From assembly GCA_935421135.1 (NCBI GenBank), contig OW285189.1, positions 11,615,072 through 11,679,071 on the forward strand: 64,000 bases of DNA, given 5' to 3'. Each line of letters opens with the position of its first letter. Position 1 is the stretch's first letter. The position numbers and the translations under genes are program-made. This document shows, in pieces, positions 13,901-22,945 of the stretch. The notes beneath the pieces were generated by a model. It did not search any database, was not told where the DNA came from, and was given only the letters and a program-made list of their open reading frames with translations. Source of the stretch: Bugulina stolonifera. Taxonomy: Eukaryota > Bryozoa > Gymnolaemata > Cheilostomatida > Bugulidae.

Positions 13901-16900
13901 ATATTGAATATTTCCTTAGAGAAATTTACTATCTGAAGATAAAGAGACTGGCTGATCCCTGATATACTGAAGTAATTACACTGATTAATATGATAGCCTA
14001 CTTTGATTATTTATGGAAGGATAGGGAGAGGATTACAGTGTGTAGACCTATTAATATACCTACAGATCTAACCAAGCACAGGTGAGTAGGCCCTACAGAA
14101 TGGTCTGCAGTCCATTTTACTGCAGAGTGATTATTTTTAATAGCAAGTAGAAGAGTAACAATTGATTTGCTATAACTATAGTCTAACGTGAACAAAAACA
14201 AAAACTAAAATGTTTTTATTGGCAGCAATATTGCACCTGGGATTTTAGGTGAACAATTAGGCACATGTGTTATGTAAATTATGAATCTATTCAAACAAGA
14301 ACAGCATGTACTACATACTATAATATTATGAAATCTTACCAATTTTTGGCCCTGCTCTTGAGACTCTAACTTTGCGGCTATGTAGGCCCGGCAGTTGATA
14401 AACGACTGTCTCTGAGATTTCTCTCCAACATGGTGAGCCATGATACCAACAGCATTAGTGACCACTAACAATACACCTGTGACCATCACCTAAAATGGAC
14501 ACAATTGATAATAATTAGAACTTATCTACAGTGTATGTAGAGGTTGAAGCAAAACTCATCTGAATATGGTGCATTGAATTACTACAATCATGTAGCAGAG
14601 ACTAATATAGGCCTATATGAAGTCAGTCAGTCAGTCAGTCAGTCAGTCAGTCAGTCAGTCAGTCAGTCAGTCAGTCAGTCAGTCAGTCAGTCAGTCAGTC
14701 AGTCAAACTGCCAGTTAGGTCAATCTTATTTCGAAGAATATGATGAAGTTACAGGGAGTTTGTGAGAAAAACAACCAACTCTAACCAACATTTACAGCTA
14801 GTGAGTCTACCATGATATTTTATTAGCTGTCAATATAGGTGGTGAATCAGTGTTAGTGTGATAAATTTCATTTCCACATCTTCCTACTAATAACAATAGC
14901 GAAGAACAAACAATGGTCTCATCAAAGACTAATAATATAATCATCATCTTATCAAAGCACTGAGAAATCTACCTAATGGTAAATCAATTATAATAGTTTT
15001 AGTACTGTGTACAAAATTCCTCAAGTTATCTTCAGTAGGCAGCTGTCATCATAGCAGCCATAAAGTTATCCTATTACCTAAAACTAGGCTATGTAAACTA
15101 TTTGATTGTCGGCAATCAAATTGCATTCATTTCCAAAACAAGCAACACTAAAACCAAGGACTGCAACCACTGGTCAAGCTTTGCACTGAATTACATCCAC
15201 CAAAATCAACAGAAATTTCTACTTTTATGATCTTGGTAAACTGACATTTGACTGGATGCAGTGAATAACCACCATACCCAGAATTTGTCTACGGGCTAGG
15301 GGCCTGTGGACCTCCATTCTACCTGTAGCTTAGTAGGACTGTTACAAGACCATATCAAATCAAACTACGATTTTGATACCAGCAACAATTAACCAAATCT
15401 TGGATTAATTTATTGAAGAAATGCAATTAACTGTAATTAGCCAAATGGAAGGCAATTTGGAAATTGCATTAGGAAAACACAATGGATGTAACTTATATCA
15501 AAGCACAAATTGCCTTTTCATGCTGCTGTAATATAATGAACAGTATGAGGTCTGCTGGCAGCACCAGTCATCTGCTGTCAGAAAGCCTACAGTAAGACTT
15601 GTGTCTCTATACAAAGGATTCCTAATCATGTTGTGCTATCAATCACTAGTCAGATTGATTAATTCAATAAGATCAGATTAAAATGTTGCATTGTGAATAA
15701 AAAATGCATAATAATTCATCATAAATTATTTTAGCAAGAGCAAACGTAATGGATGATGTTCTCTGGGTACTGTTCTATTGATTGCTTTGAATATTCCAAG
15801 CTAAGATGGGCAATCAAGTTAGCTAGCCTACTTGAGAACAATACGGTTTCTCTGGAAACTGAATTTCTAACATGATATGTTTTGAGAAGGCATGAGAATG
15901 TTGGGATAAGATTGTGGCTAGTGTGTCAAACTGTTTGTATAACATTATTGTCATGTTTGCAGAAAGTACAAATCTAGTATTCACATTGTACAATCATCTA
16001 TAACAGAATTAGCATTGTTCAAACATGGAATTACTAGTATGGAGCTGTATTATACAAATACTACATAAATTATACAAATGTTTAGGAGCTTACAGCTAAT
16101 GACAATATTGATGCTGATTAACTAGTAGATTTATAAGACTAGTAGTGTGTGTGTCAGCTCCCATTTCTATCAGGTCAAATATACTACTCAACCAAGTAGC
16201 CTGGCCTCACAGGAATAATGTTTTGGCTTCTATAAACCAGGAACGTTCTGCTCTGAGGGATTTCGGTAAAATTACTTTTCTGCGCTCCCCTCCCCCAGTC
16301 AGACAAACTATTTACTTTCTTAGAATTGAAGTTGAGAGCCAAGTTTGACTTAAGTCTGAATGCAAGTTTGTGTAACAAGTAATTGTCACTACTTGCCACA
16401 TTGACATAGAGAAGTACCTGTCACCACGTGCCACATTGACATAGATATCTCACCTGAGGCCAGCTCTGTATCATCAGAGAGACATCCTGTAACCTGATGA
16501 GTATGATGGCGATGTGGACGAGGGAGAGCACAATTCCGAGGACAAGAGACATAAAGAAGTTAACTGGCAGGAGTAAATACATGCAGTATATGATAAACAT
16601 GAGCTGCCATATTCCTTCACCTACAGATACATCACTAGGTATCGGTGTCAAACCATTGTTAATCCATGGTCCAGATGGTAAGGAAATGAAGGCAAACAGC
16701 AGTAGTAAAATCCAGAGTAAATAGGACACGATCTTCAACTGCTTTGTTGTAGCTAGATACTTAGTGTTGATGAATATGTATAGGATGATGCCAAGTACAC
16801 AAAGGCACATATGGTACAGATTCTTCTCCGTAGGTGTTCTCTGATAGGCAAAGTGAAGAATAGCTAACACTGCTGTTAGTAGAATATATATTCCTAGTAA

Positions 16901-17088
16901 GGACGATACCGTTACTCTACGAATATGAAAACTGTATTCTAAAAACAAGCGCTCTGTTGGCTTGTGTTTGAAAATATACGGAGGTCCGCAGACTCGACAC
17001 TCCGCAGTGTGGACATCTTTATGTCGGCTACTGGGAGCAGCTTGAAATTCCTTCATCTTGGTCTCCGAGTTCCACCTCAATGCATGTT
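1..17088 (-). CDS. Transmembrane adenylyl-cyclase-family protein, 19 exons, 3' end outside window
   Basis: Family members are 12-helix membrane proteins whose two cytoplasmic halves (C1, C2) together convert ATP to cAMP. The exons chain without a frame break on the minus strand: 16454-17088, 14340-14489, 13527-13648, 12984-13095, 10451-10578, 8589-8747, 5831-5960, 5014-5157, 4513-4689, 4177-4271, 3659-3839, 3161-3423, 2306-2543, 1835-1981, 1360-1440, 1075-1198, 559-663, 310-329 and 1-119. They total about 1,040 codons, close to the usual tmAC length of about 1,080-1,350. Domain order is TM1-6, C1a, C1b, TM7-12, C2. Recognisable signatures are EKSQRQSFINCRAYI after TM6, LLGDVYVAVSGIP in C1, RLDYIWK at the C2 entry and KPQYNIWG in C2. 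Most catalytic residues are substituted, so activity is doubtful. Some C1 spacing resembles animal type 9 cyclases, but I would not assign a subtype. The large introns (5961-8588, 8748-10450, 10579-12983, 14490-16453) show no other gene. Confidence 0.88.
310..329 (-). CDS. 20-bp microexon of the cyclase-like gene
   Basis: Exon 559-663 ends in phase 1 and exon 1-119 starts in phase 0, so they cannot join directly. A 20-bp segment at 310-329, flanked by a TTTCACAG acceptor and a GTAAAG donor on the minus strand, restores the phase. It adds VMFCSTR. With it the loop between the fourth C2 exon and VNKEIAQLL has exactly the length found in other cyclases. The call is inferred from phase and alignment length only. 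Confidence 0.65.
951..1057. repeat. Imperfect satellite of about 18-bp units
   Basis: Units like GACATACACATCTACATA recur three to four times in the intron between the 559-663 and 1075-1198 exons of the cyclase-like gene. It ends about 20 bp from the donor side of exon 1075-1198. Confidence 0.7.
2306..5960 (-). CDS. Adenylyl-cyclase-like gene: end of C1a, C1b linker, TM7-12 and C2 entry
   Basis: Exons 5831-5960, 5014-5157, 4513-4689, 4177-4271, 3659-3839, 3161-3423 and 2306-2543 run in consistent phase. Exon 5831-5960 ends C1a (VTEPCLTYLPLNVYEV). Exons 5014-5157 and 4513-4689 form the charged C1b linker, finishing in a family-like FFTLRFQERLMET before TM7. Exon 4177-4271 is TM7, 3659-3839 holds two helices, and 3161-3423 has an extracellular Cys-bearing loop (QNVCSSPYF) and two helices. 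Exon 2306-2543 has the last helix and RHIEWVRRLDYIWKHKK, the conserved entry to C2. The helix following LPAHVLGHY is shorter than in vertebrate enzymes. Confidence 0.86.
2562..2700. repeat. Minisatellite, 14-bp unit (GACCATAATATAGT)n
   Basis: About ten near-identical copies lie in the intron just upstream (minus-strand sense) of exon 2306-2543. The array stops about 20 bp before that exon's 3' splice site, so it replaces much of the normal branch-point region. Confidence 0.9.
8589..14489 (-). CDS. Adenylyl-cyclase-like gene: TM6 and C1a cyclase domain
   Basis: Exons 14340-14489, 13527-13648, 12984-13095, 10451-10578 and 8589-8747 splice in phases 0, 2, 0, 2 and 2. The first encodes TM6 and the post-TM helix with SQRQSFINCRAYIAAKL, a hallmark of tmACs. 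The C1a strand normally reads V-S-I-L-F-A-D-I-E-G-F. Here it reads VSIACINITGL, so the first metal-binding Asp aligns with Asn. The second metal Asp is kept in LLGDVY. Downstream VHLGSVATGVVG matches the family's HSGRVHCGVLG strand, and the WSNDV loop reads CSSDM. Exon 12984-13095 uses a GTTTGT donor. Identification of the fold is secure. Loss of function is inferred from residues. Confidence 0.87.
14621..14704. repeat. Tetranucleotide microsatellite (AGTC)21
   Basis: Twenty-one uninterrupted AGTC copies sit in the cyclase-like gene intron between exons 16454-17088 and 14340-14489. The open frame through it is a by-product of the repeat. Confidence 0.95.
16454..17088 (-). CDS. Adenylyl-cyclase-like gene: N-terminus and TM helices 1-5
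   Basis: This is the first exon I can place with confidence. A short Cys-containing cytoplasmic segment (CRVCGPPYIF) and a basic stretch (SFHIRR) lead into five hydrophobic helices: the first begins VTVSSLLGIYILL, and later ones include LYHMCLCVLGIILYIFI and IVSYLLWILLLLFAFI. The donor follows SWPQ in phase 0. The acceptor TTTTTAG at 17089 gives a phase-1 entry. An ATG exon at 17132-17206 (MNKASIY...) has a good GTGAGA donor but ends in phase 0 and cannot join in frame, so the true start is unresolved. An internal ATG at about 17056 (MKEFQAA) is another candidate. Confidence 0.8.
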
Positions 17089-17131
17089 CTAAAAATTAGT
17101 CAAATACTGTATTAGAAATCATTGATCTCAC

Positions 17132-17206
17132 CTGTCCACAACTCTTCTCATAGCGGCTGATAAACTGGAGTTTGGATAAGTAAGAGTAAATGGAGGCCTT
17201 ATTCAT
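17132..17206 (-). CDS. Possible first coding exon upstream of the cyclase-like gene
   Basis: An ATG at 17206 opens a 25-codon frame (MNKASIYSYLSK...) ending at a strong CAG|GTGAGA donor. It lies 43 bp upstream of the first secure exon, but its phase 0 does not fit that exon's phase 1. It may splice to an unseen exon, be 5' UTR, or be chance. Confidence 0.2.
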
Positions 17207-19621
17207 GATTGGAATTACTCGGCTATTTACCAAGTTGAGCTATATGGAAAACCAGTCCACCAATAAAGTGTGAGCCTGAAGAGCTGGCCCATGGGCTGCT
17301 GGGAGTGGTCTACTGCTGCAAGAGTAGTAATTATTAGCAGCAAAGGGACATGTATCTGCCTTGCAATTAGCCAGCAAGTAATTTCTCAGCAATCATAACT
17401 TTCAAAATAAATCAAAATTGTATAACCATAGGCATTTTACATCAGGCAATACAGAAAGCAGAGATAACAACATAACACTCAATGGAGATATTCCTGAATG
17501 AAATGCAGGCTAATAGTCTTCTAGACTTGTGAATTTTGAATCTATGGGCATGAATTGGAATGCTGCACTACAGACATAAATGTAGCCTGCACGTTGCTGG
17601 AACATTGAAATATTACAATATTGTTGACTACCTGGCTTTCACAAGCCGTACGCACTAACAGAATATGGAAAGAAACAACTTTAAATCTAATTAAGCAGAG
17701 TGCATGTGCAGGCTACATGAGACCAGTTTGCTGGCAATACGCATGATGAAGAAATTGTCATGTAACAATTGTAGCACACCAAAAAAAAACACATGCAAGA
17801 GAACAGATGGCTCGACAGATTTGCTGTTTGACGTGTGAACCTACTGTCGGGTAAATTCGCCTAAATTCTTCCTACTCAGAACATTTATACAACACTATTA
17901 AATTTGGGTCTGGTGAATTTAACCAGTCACTTGGCTCTCAGCGATGCCGCATGATCCTGCCTCAAGAATGCAACAGATTCACCAAACGTGCAAAAGATTA
18001 TTAAACATATAATATAGCCTTATTATGTTCCTTAATCACAATTTTTCTTCTATTATTACAACTCTATCCAAAGGACATTGTAGCCTAATAATGTCTTTCT
18101 CTGATTCCTGAACTAATTTGTCTGTATAGCTGGTCTGTGGGCCTGGAGTAACTTACAACGTCGATTTAGGCCTACGCTTATGTTGTAGGATAGGTTTTCT
18201 AATAGCTGGCCAACAATATTATGCAAACACATTAGTGACCATCTTTTTCAAAAAAATATAATTCATACAACCATTTACTTGTTACAATCATAGTGAAAGC
18301 GATAGTGAGTTGGTTGTAAACTATAGTAATTGGAAGTCTTGTTTACAATTGCTATTATTTTATTGTAATAAATAATTGTAAGTAACAAAACATGGAGCAA
18401 GAGTAACACTACACATAACTACAATTAAAACACAGTTAGCTGCTATGAGTTTACTATTATTACCAATATGAATACGAATCATAAAATAATAATGGGAATT
18501 AATTATTATAGTTGCACTATTATTATTATGTCGGATTATGATTATTATGATAGGCATATATATTATAATTATTATTTAGATATAAAATACTAGTAAGTAA
18601 TAAATAAGTATAACATTATATTAATACAATAATACAAATTATATCATTAATTATAAATTATAATTATATTAAAATAAACGTAAATAATATAATAATAATT
18701 GCAATAACAAAAACATTAACATAAGTACTAAAGTAGCATACTTTTTAATTTTAATAACATTACAATAGAATATTATTTATATTAATCAACTTATTATTGT
18801 ACATTTTAATTATACAATTACATACAAACAATAGTGAATTGTATATTAATTAATAACATATTACTATTTATTAACAGAATATTATTAATTACATGAAAGT
18901 TAAGTATAAATATTATATTAACAAAACATAAAGAAGATAAACATTTAAATTACAATTTGATTATATATGGTATTAATGATCTCATCATCCTCTGCCTACT
19001 ATATTCTGTCTAAATTATTAGGTTTACCTAGCAAGCAAAGACAGGTGTAGAATTGGCTATTGAAGTATATCAGTACAGTAGCGTAGAGTGCAGTATCATA
19101 CTTATATCATCCGTTCATTCTTTCTACAGTAACTGAGCTAATAAACAACACACGTGCTTTATTGTTTTGATTTAGAAACCGGATGAATAAGGAGAAAACG
19201 AACCAAAGTGTAGTTTTCTCATTTTTATTAAACTGTGTTGGGGGGTGTGAAGTATCATTTACTGCGAGAACATATCAAGGTAAAGAGACGAAGTAGCATA
19301 GTACAAAATAATGATAGAAATGGGTTGAGGTGACCTATATATCAATTGTTGCAATAATACTATGTCCGTTGATACCACGTGTGATTACAGAGGGACAACT
19401 CAGAGAGACTTCGATTTCCTCACTTCTGCACGACGACGCTGTGCTCATTAAATAATCGTAATAAATATTAAAATAAAATCGAAAATGGTCCCGAAAGGTA
19501 ATACATGTATTTTGATACATTTGTACCTGTAAATTAGATCACGATACTGCCCAAAACTGTAGTTATATCAAAAATACATTCATTTACTCATTCATTTATT
19601 TATACACTCATTTAATCATAA

Positions 19622-19912
19622 GATAATGATAGTTCTATGAGTTGTGTTTTGGAAAATTGCGAGCCATCAATATGAATATGAATAAAATGTGTAATAAAAT
19701 ATTTGATATTTTATTACACATATTGATGGCTCGCAATATTTATTAATATTAATATTAATAAATATAATATATTAATTATATTATTGCATTTATTTATTTA
19801 TAATAATAATTAATAAATTATTATAGATAAATATTTTATTACACAGATAGATGGCTCGCAATTTCCCAAAACACAACTCATAGAATTATGATTATGATTA
19901 TGATTATAATTA
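19622..19912. mobile_element. Foldback MITE, AT-rich core, arms about 50 bp
   Basis: The left arm (about 19631-19675), with TCTATGAGTTGTGTTTTGG and TTGCGAGCCATC, is repeated in inverse orientation at about 19848-19886. A second inverted copy of the inner arm (ATTGATGGCTCGCAAT) lies at about 19720-19736, so the element contains a smaller hairpin. The core is almost pure A/T. No ORF is present. Confidence 0.75.
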
Positions 19913-20132
19913 TCATTAATTATACTTGATGCTATGTAATATAAATATTATAATAATTATTGCATTATTGTTTTATAGGCCTATATATTTTTAAATTATA
20001 TTTATATTCATATTGTTATTATATTATATTAATATAAATATTTATATTTTTATTTCAATTTGAATTTCTTATTAATTATATAATTATCCTATTAATTGTA
20101 ATAATAATTATATTATTGTTTTTTTTCCTGGT

Positions 20133-20209
20133 GATACTCTCACTCTTTAGCTGTTTAGTTGGTATCCGGTTAGAACCCCTAACCTGAGATATCCAGCACC
20201 TTCCTCAGT
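20133..20209. repeat. Direct repeat, copy 1 (about 75 bp)
   Basis: The segment with TTTAGTTGGTATCCGGTTAG, then AACCTGAGAT, then AGCACCTTCCTCAG recurs at 20828-20905 with a few substitutions. The pair encloses about 620 bp that contains an inverted repeat, which suggests an old inserted element or segmental duplication. Confidence 0.7.
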
Positions 20210-20365
20210 ATCCTCGCTGATCGAGTGGAGCAGAGAACTGCACTCAACACTCAACTCTGTCTACCTCCTTCTGTTTATCTAGCATTCCCATTGGACATTG
20301 TTCTTCTAGTTTTCATTTTGCCACTGCTCCTAGCGCTCCCACTACAATTAAATTTGCGACTGTTC

Positions 20366-20597
20366 CAAAAAGACAGTTTGAAACATGACGTTTCGAAACC
20401 GGACAGTTCGAAACCCCTAACCCCAACCCCCAGATTTCAACTAATTTTTATTTTTAATATTATTTTTTCATTTAATTAATCAATTAAAATCAATTATCTG
20501 TGATTGTGTTCTTCTAAACGGAATCTACACAGTTCGAACTGTCCTTGTTGCGAACTGTCCGGTTGTGAAACGTCCTGTTTCGAACTGTCTCTTTTAA
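20366..20597. repeat. Imperfect inverted repeat with GACAGTTCGAAAC-type motif
   Basis: The left arm (20366-20413) carries GACAGTTTGAAAC, GACGTTTCGAAACCGGACAG and TTCGAAAC. The right arm (about 20550-20597) reads as its reverse complement with few mismatches (GTCCGGTTGTGAAACGTC, GTTTCGAACTGTC). The arms are about 46 bp with a spacer of about 135 bp. It lies between the two direct-repeat copies. Confidence 0.7.
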
Positions 20598-20827
20598 AAT
20601 GTTCCTTTACCACCGCAATTGGTGTCACTGTGATCAATGTTTTCCTTAATCTCTCTTGCTAGATCTTGATATTTTTCTCTCTTCTTCGCTTTCTTTTCTA
20701 TCCTACTGTCCCCAGGGACTGAAATGTCTATTACGATTTATCCAAGTATGATCTATATCTTTGAATTTTACCACGATGACTGGTATGCTGGTCTAGGGAT
20801 TTTTTATTATATCTTTCCAGTTGATTT

Positions 20828-20905
20828 TCTCAACTCTTTAGTTGGTGTTTAGTTGGTATCCGGTTAGAACCCCTGACCTGAGATGTCTAGCACCTTCCTC
20901 AGCAT
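20828..20905. repeat. Direct repeat, copy 2
   Basis: It matches 20133-20209 over about 75 bp, with GACCTGAGATGTCTAGCACC in place of AACCTGAGATATCCAGCACC. Confidence 0.7.
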
Positions 20906-21029
20906 TATTACTTACTAATTATGTTAACATTAAACTGTACTATTATTAAATTATTTACTAAGATATATAATATATTTTGTATGAATTTTCATTATATACA
21001 TATTTATTTTTATTATATATTAAATGTCT

Positions 21030-21076
21030 GTTTATTACACAGATACATTGCTCGCACTTTCTCAAAACACAATATT
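21030..21076. mobile_element. Partial, diverged copy of the same MITE arm
   Basis: TTATTACACAGATACATTGC followed by TCGCACTTTCTCAAAACACA matches the right arm at 19841-19880 with a few mismatches. No partner arm was found nearby, so it looks like a solo arm or a remnant. Confidence 0.55.
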
Positions 21077-21599
21077 TAATAATTATATAAATCTAATATC
21101 TAATCAATTAATCATTATGATCATGTAATAAATAAAATATTTATCCATAAATGTAGTCTGATCTAGGAGGATAGCATTCTGTTCCAATGACCCTTGACTG
21201 ATAATCCAAGACTAAGTCTTAGATTAAATTTGAAGTTTTTGTATTAATAATTAATTTTTGTTTAGCTTAATAAAGTAGAAGTCAGTGTTAGAAGTGAACT
21301 ATTGAATGCACTCCCAGTTGATGGTGCAAACAGCAGTGTGCTTTAGCCAAAGTGGCTGGGAATTTGAAAGTGGGCCTACAGGAATTTCACACCTCCCTTC
21401 AACCTGGTCCGGGGGCAGAGCCTCGGTTACCAGAGTGTTTAGAGGCATCTGAAGCTCTTAAAATACCTTTTCCACAGTACTTTTTGGTGCAAACTATGAT
21501 ACATTTATGAAGTGATAGGTCTAATCATTATGTTATTTCAAGAATGGTAATACTGTTAGCCGATAGTTCACATCTGGAGACGGGTCAAATGCAGTTGCG

Positions 21600-21803
21600 A
21601 AGATTTTATTTTGTTGCTGTCGGAACACTTAGCCATTCTGTTTAACGAACTTCAGAAGATGAAGCTTGTCTGAGCAACATGAGCTGGGCTCTGATTGAAA
21701 AGCTCATCTTCCACGACTGGAGTGTGGGTGTCCAACCTGTGACCATCTACAAAGATCTACAAGGCAGAAAGTTAACCACTACACCATCCTACCACCCTGT
21801 TGT
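21600..21803 (-). mobile_element. tRNA-derived SINE (diverged)
   Basis: Read on the minus strand, GGATGGTGTAGTGGTTAACT resembles a Pol III A box at the head of a tRNA. A weak B-box-like GGTCACAGGTTGGACACCC follows about 35 bp later, and the unit ends in an A-rich tail (AACAAAATAAAATC). It is clearly decayed. Confidence 0.5.
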
Positions 21804-22945
21804 ATCACCTGTAGCTGTCCTAATTGCTGTTGCACTATTATGTCAACGTTGTTAATAGGACTGGTAGTGTTTGGTTTGGTACAGTTCATACTGCTAAAAT
21901 AGTAGCCATTAACACCAGTGTCAATTATGTGTAGGCCTTGTCATATATAAAAAATATTCTGCACGGTTCTGTTTTAAATTCAAAAGAGATGAACACCTCA
22001 GTGTTAAGTGAGGTCTATAACAAAATGTATGTACCCACCTCAAATGATTCACTTCTAACACTGGCTAATTGTAGTCTAATACCACATGTATTATAGTACA
22101 AATCCTAGTTCAGTAAGTCCTATCCACATCTACAGCTCCGCCTTCTTCGTCACGATATTATGTAGCTATGTATTACGGTTTGTAGTTCAACACTTAATCT
22201 GAACACTACCAAGCATCAATAAACCTGATTTGGTTGTGTTGGGGCTGAATGAAAATTTCAATTCTTGTTCTAGCTATAAAGTAGGTTTGTAAAAGTAAGC
22301 CAAAATTTGCACGAAAATACTCCCCAATTTTAAAAAATCAACCAATGTAAGCTGATGTACTTATAGCCACACTGTGGCAAAATAAGTTTCTATAATTTAG
22401 GAATCTGCACACTCTGCTTAGAATTCTACTTTATCGGAATCCGTTCAGTCCGTAGCCTAACCCAGTAAGAGGCCTGATTAACCCTTTTTACTCCAGACAA
22501 AAAGTTGATTCAGCCATCAGCCAGCACTTTGACTACGTTTCCGATATTACTATTGCGGTCAAATTAGTCTCTTGCTAGAGATAAACTTGCACTACAGTCA
22601 CTTTTCGAAATTATTCCTAACTAGATAGTGAGATTGGTATAATTCAACTGCAATGGATTTCTGCTGGTTAGCTGATATAGGCTTATTATATTTGTAGCTC
22701 TCCTCTAAAGGAATTTTCTGCTGAATTTTGTGTAATATTCCTAAGATATGTATATTCATAGACTAAAATGTATTTTTGCGTCATTAATGGTGTGCATAAT
22801 TTATTTATAATTTTAGGTTCAAGCAAAATACAGCAGATTGGCATAATTTAATGAACTGTTCACCATTGTCTTCCGGTGTGTAGATGTTGTCATCCAATTC
22901 CATTTCAATGAGTGAAGATAACTTCCCTCTCCTGTGCCATAAGTG

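Larger units (their letters stand above)
17207..22945. other. Intergenic spacer between head-to-head genes
   Basis: The cyclase-like gene points left and the IL-17-receptor-like gene points right, leaving 5.7 kb with no supportable coding exon. It contains an extremely AT-rich block (about 18340-19010 and 19700-20130), a foldback MITE, a partial MITE copy, a diverged direct repeat and a SINE, listed separately. Promoters for both genes should lie here or close by, but I see no TATA or initiator element that I can assign. Confidence 0.7.

Noticed and set aside
14544..14765. ORF with a (SVSQ)n repeat
   Set aside because: It is a translation of the AGTC microsatellite inside a cyclase-like gene intron.
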